A stretch of DNA of 7,475 nucleotides, from contig JAQICQ010000045.1 in the NCBI GenBank assembly GCA_027858455.1, positions 1-7,475 of the forward strand. The letters run 5' to 3'. The position numbers were made by a program, and so were the translations under genes. The notes beneath the pieces are model-generated. The model saw only the letters and a list, made by a program, of their open reading frames with translations. It was not told the DNA's origin and searched no databases. How positions within the stretch are numbered: the stretch's first letter is position 1; each line of letters starts with the position of its first letter. The stretch comes from Elusimicrobiota bacterium (GTDB lineage Bacteria; CG03; SLGR01; JAGXOG01). Below, one piece after another: positions 6,803 to 7,475 of this stretch.

Positions 6803-7051
6803 TTACAACAAAAGAAAACTACGGAACCCACACTCTCAGGAAAACATGGGGCTACATGGCTCGCAAAAGATTTTCTATCCCTATTGAATTAATTCAAGCA
6901 AAGTTCGGCCACTCTTCCCCGGCGGTGACCAAAGCCAAAGCAAGTGTGATCGGGCTGAAAAACGACACATTGGTGTCTTTTTCCCGGGCGCCCTCTCATC
7001 AGCATCGAAGACGACGAGATCGAAGATGTTGAAAGCGAAGTGAATCTTTAG
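6803..7051 (+). pseudogene. Tyrosine recombinase (phage-type integrase) C-terminal remnant
   Basis: The first piece (6805-6936) reads G-T-H-T-L-R-K-T-W-G-Y, containing the H-x-x-R catalytic pair (His 6829, Arg 6838). It continues into a stretch ending F-G-H-S-S-P-A-V-T-K (GHSS from 6907), which holds the second catalytic His. The family then has R/K-Y-(L/I)-G/S-I with the nucleophile tyrosine. Instead, copy B of the repeat follows, and the ending I-E-D-D-E-I-E-D-V (7004-7030) to the TAG at 7049 resumes in a different frame. The catalytic tyrosine and the first two-thirds of the protein are missing, and copy A sits at the left break. The remnant cannot be an active enzyme; it marks past mobile DNA or an old insertion site. 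Confidence 0.85.
6952..6993 (+). repeat. 42-nt structured repeat, copy B, inside the recombinase remnant
   Basis: It has the same orientation and length as copy A and starts 191 bases after it. There are five differences from A, at unit positions 3, 8, 31, 32 and 40. Positions 3 and 40 change together from A-T to G-C, and 8 and 31 from G-C to A-T, keeping both base pairs. Position 32 turns an A-T pair into A-C. The copy splits the recombinase frame between G-H-S-S-P-A-V-T-K and the C-terminal tail. Confidence 0.75.
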
Positions 7052-7069
7052 ATTGGAGAAGACTATTGG

Positions 7070-7096
7070 TTGTATTACAAGAGTATTTAATATAAA
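7070..7096 (+). promoter_or_regulatory. Weak candidate promoter for the small membrane gene
   Basis: TTGTAT (7070-7075) and TATAAA (7091-7096) are 15 bases apart; an alternative -35, TTGGTT at 7066-7071, gives 19. Both spacings are off the optimum and the region is very AT-rich, so this is tentative. Confidence 0.25.
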
Positions 7097-7158
7097 ATTA
7101 AAAAATTAGATAACCGAGATTATTCAGTTTTTAAAAATTGTATTTTTGGAGAAGTTCT

Positions 7159-7368
7159 ATGTATTTTATAAGTATAAGTATAATTTTTTTTGCAACGCTA
7201 ATTGCAACAATAATTGCAAAAAAAATAGAAAAAGCAAAATATATAAGTTTGTTTATACCTCCATTGGTTGCTGTATTGAGTTATACTGGTAGTTATTTAA
7301 TAAATAAATTTGATAAAATTCAAAAAAAACCCATAGTTAAAGTTCAAACTGAAATTAAGCAGAATTAA
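7159..7368 (+). CDS. Small two-helix membrane protein of unknown function
   Basis: I do not recognise this 69-residue protein. Two hydrophobic segments, about residues 2-20 and 29-48, are joined by a short basic loop (K-K-I-E-K-A-K). A lysine-rich polar tail follows from 49 to 69. This suggests an inner-membrane hairpin with loop and tail placed by the positive-inside rule, though both being basic leaves topology unclear. ATG 7159 is chosen because GGAG (7148-7151) lies seven bases upstream; an upstream TTG at 7138 in the same frame has no ribosome site. The gene is far more AT-rich than the Mo operon and lies right of the recombinase remnant, so it may belong to acquired DNA. Its short length and simple composition leave some doubt that it is expressed. 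Confidence 0.55.
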   Translation: MYFISISIIFFATLIATIIAKKIEKAKYISLFIPPLVAVLSYTGSYLINKFDKIQKKPIVKVQTEIKQN

Positions 7369-7475
7369 ATAAATTTATTTTTAGAGGTTAAAAAAGGAAC
7401 TGTAATTTCATTGGCAGTAGATTATCCTATAAAAGGCATAATAACAAAGTTCCAGGATTTGAATTCGATTACAGA
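7369..7475 (+). other. Open frame running off the window, possible partial gene
   Basis: After the TAA at 7366 the same frame stays open to the window end (35 codons). It includes a protein-like stretch E-V-K-K-G-T-V-I-S-L-A-V-D-Y-P-I-K-G. No ATG or GTG start is present; a TTG at 7411 follows AAAAAGGA by 12 bases. It could be the start of a separate gene, or the rest of the small membrane-protein gene cut by a nonsense codon. No family is recognised. Confidence 0.25.

Larger units (their letters stand above)
6710..7158 (+). other. Region without an intact gene: repeats and recombinase remnant
   Basis: After trpB2 there are about 50 AT-rich bases with no recognised feature, then two copies of a 42-nt structured repeat (6761-6802 and 6952-6993). 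A decayed tyrosine recombinase C-terminus lies between and after them to 7051. About 100 AT-rich bases follow and lead to a small membrane-protein gene. No tRNA is visible next to the recombinase remnant. Confidence 0.7.

Noticed and set aside
6761..6993. Integron cassette array with attC sites
   Set aside because: Two folded repeats framing a fragment beside a tyrosine recombinase suggested this, but the repeats lack the GTTRRRY/RYYYAAC core, the fragment between them is part of the recombinase itself, and it has no intact reading frame.
6761..6993. CRISPR array
   Set aside because: There are only two units, and the 149-base piece between them is recombinase coding sequence, far longer than a spacer.

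Overview
The window carries a molybdenum hydroxylase operon of the xanthine dehydrogenase family, followed by a stand-alone TrpB2-type tryptophan synthase beta gene and then an AT-rich tail with mobile-DNA debris. All recognisable genes are on the + strand. The gene content (Mo hydroxylase with dedicated cofactor-maturation genes, bacterial sigma70-like promoter and Shine-Dalgarno sites) suggests an anaerobic or facultative, probably uncultured, bacterium of moderate-to-low GC. I cannot place it in a phylum from the sequence alone.

Layout: (1) 11-38, a near-consensus promoter. (2) 75-5174, a tight operon: MocA-like molybdopterin nucleotidyltransferase, XdhC-type cofactor maturation factor, molybdopterin-binding large subunit, FAD subunit, and 2x[2Fe-2S] subunit. 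The first two genes mature and insert the cofactor. The other three form the L-M-S enzyme, moving electrons from substrate through Mo and two FeS clusters to FAD. (3) 5175-5350, a non-coding gap with a bulged hairpin and a perfect palindrome. (4) 5351-6709, trpB2. (5) 6710-7158, no intact gene, but a broken tyrosine recombinase C-terminus framed by two copies of a 42-nt structured repeat. (6) 7159-7368, a small two-helix membrane protein of unknown function, then an open partial frame to the window end.

The main discovery candidate is in the large subunit. Its reading frame is interrupted once, by TGA at 2232-2234, and continues in the same frame for 531 more codons with every expected family motif. 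The TGA replaces the first glycine of the cofactor-binding G-G-x-F-G-G-K loop, giving U-G-S-F-G-G-K. The simplest readings are a selenocysteine at the molybdenum site or a very recent nonsense mutation or sequencing error. A hand-folded SECIS-like hairpin lies at the right distance downstream but is weak. A genome-wide UGA=Gly code is unlikely, because no other gene here has an internal TGA. Selenium is already known as a non-protein, labile Mo ligand in some relatives of this enzyme, so a genetically encoded selenium near the same site would be notable.

The second candidate is the 42-nt repeat pair (6761-6802 and 6952-6993). Four of the five differences between copies form two compensatory base-pair changes, so the fold appears to be under selection. 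One copy sits where the recombinase's catalytic tyrosine should be.
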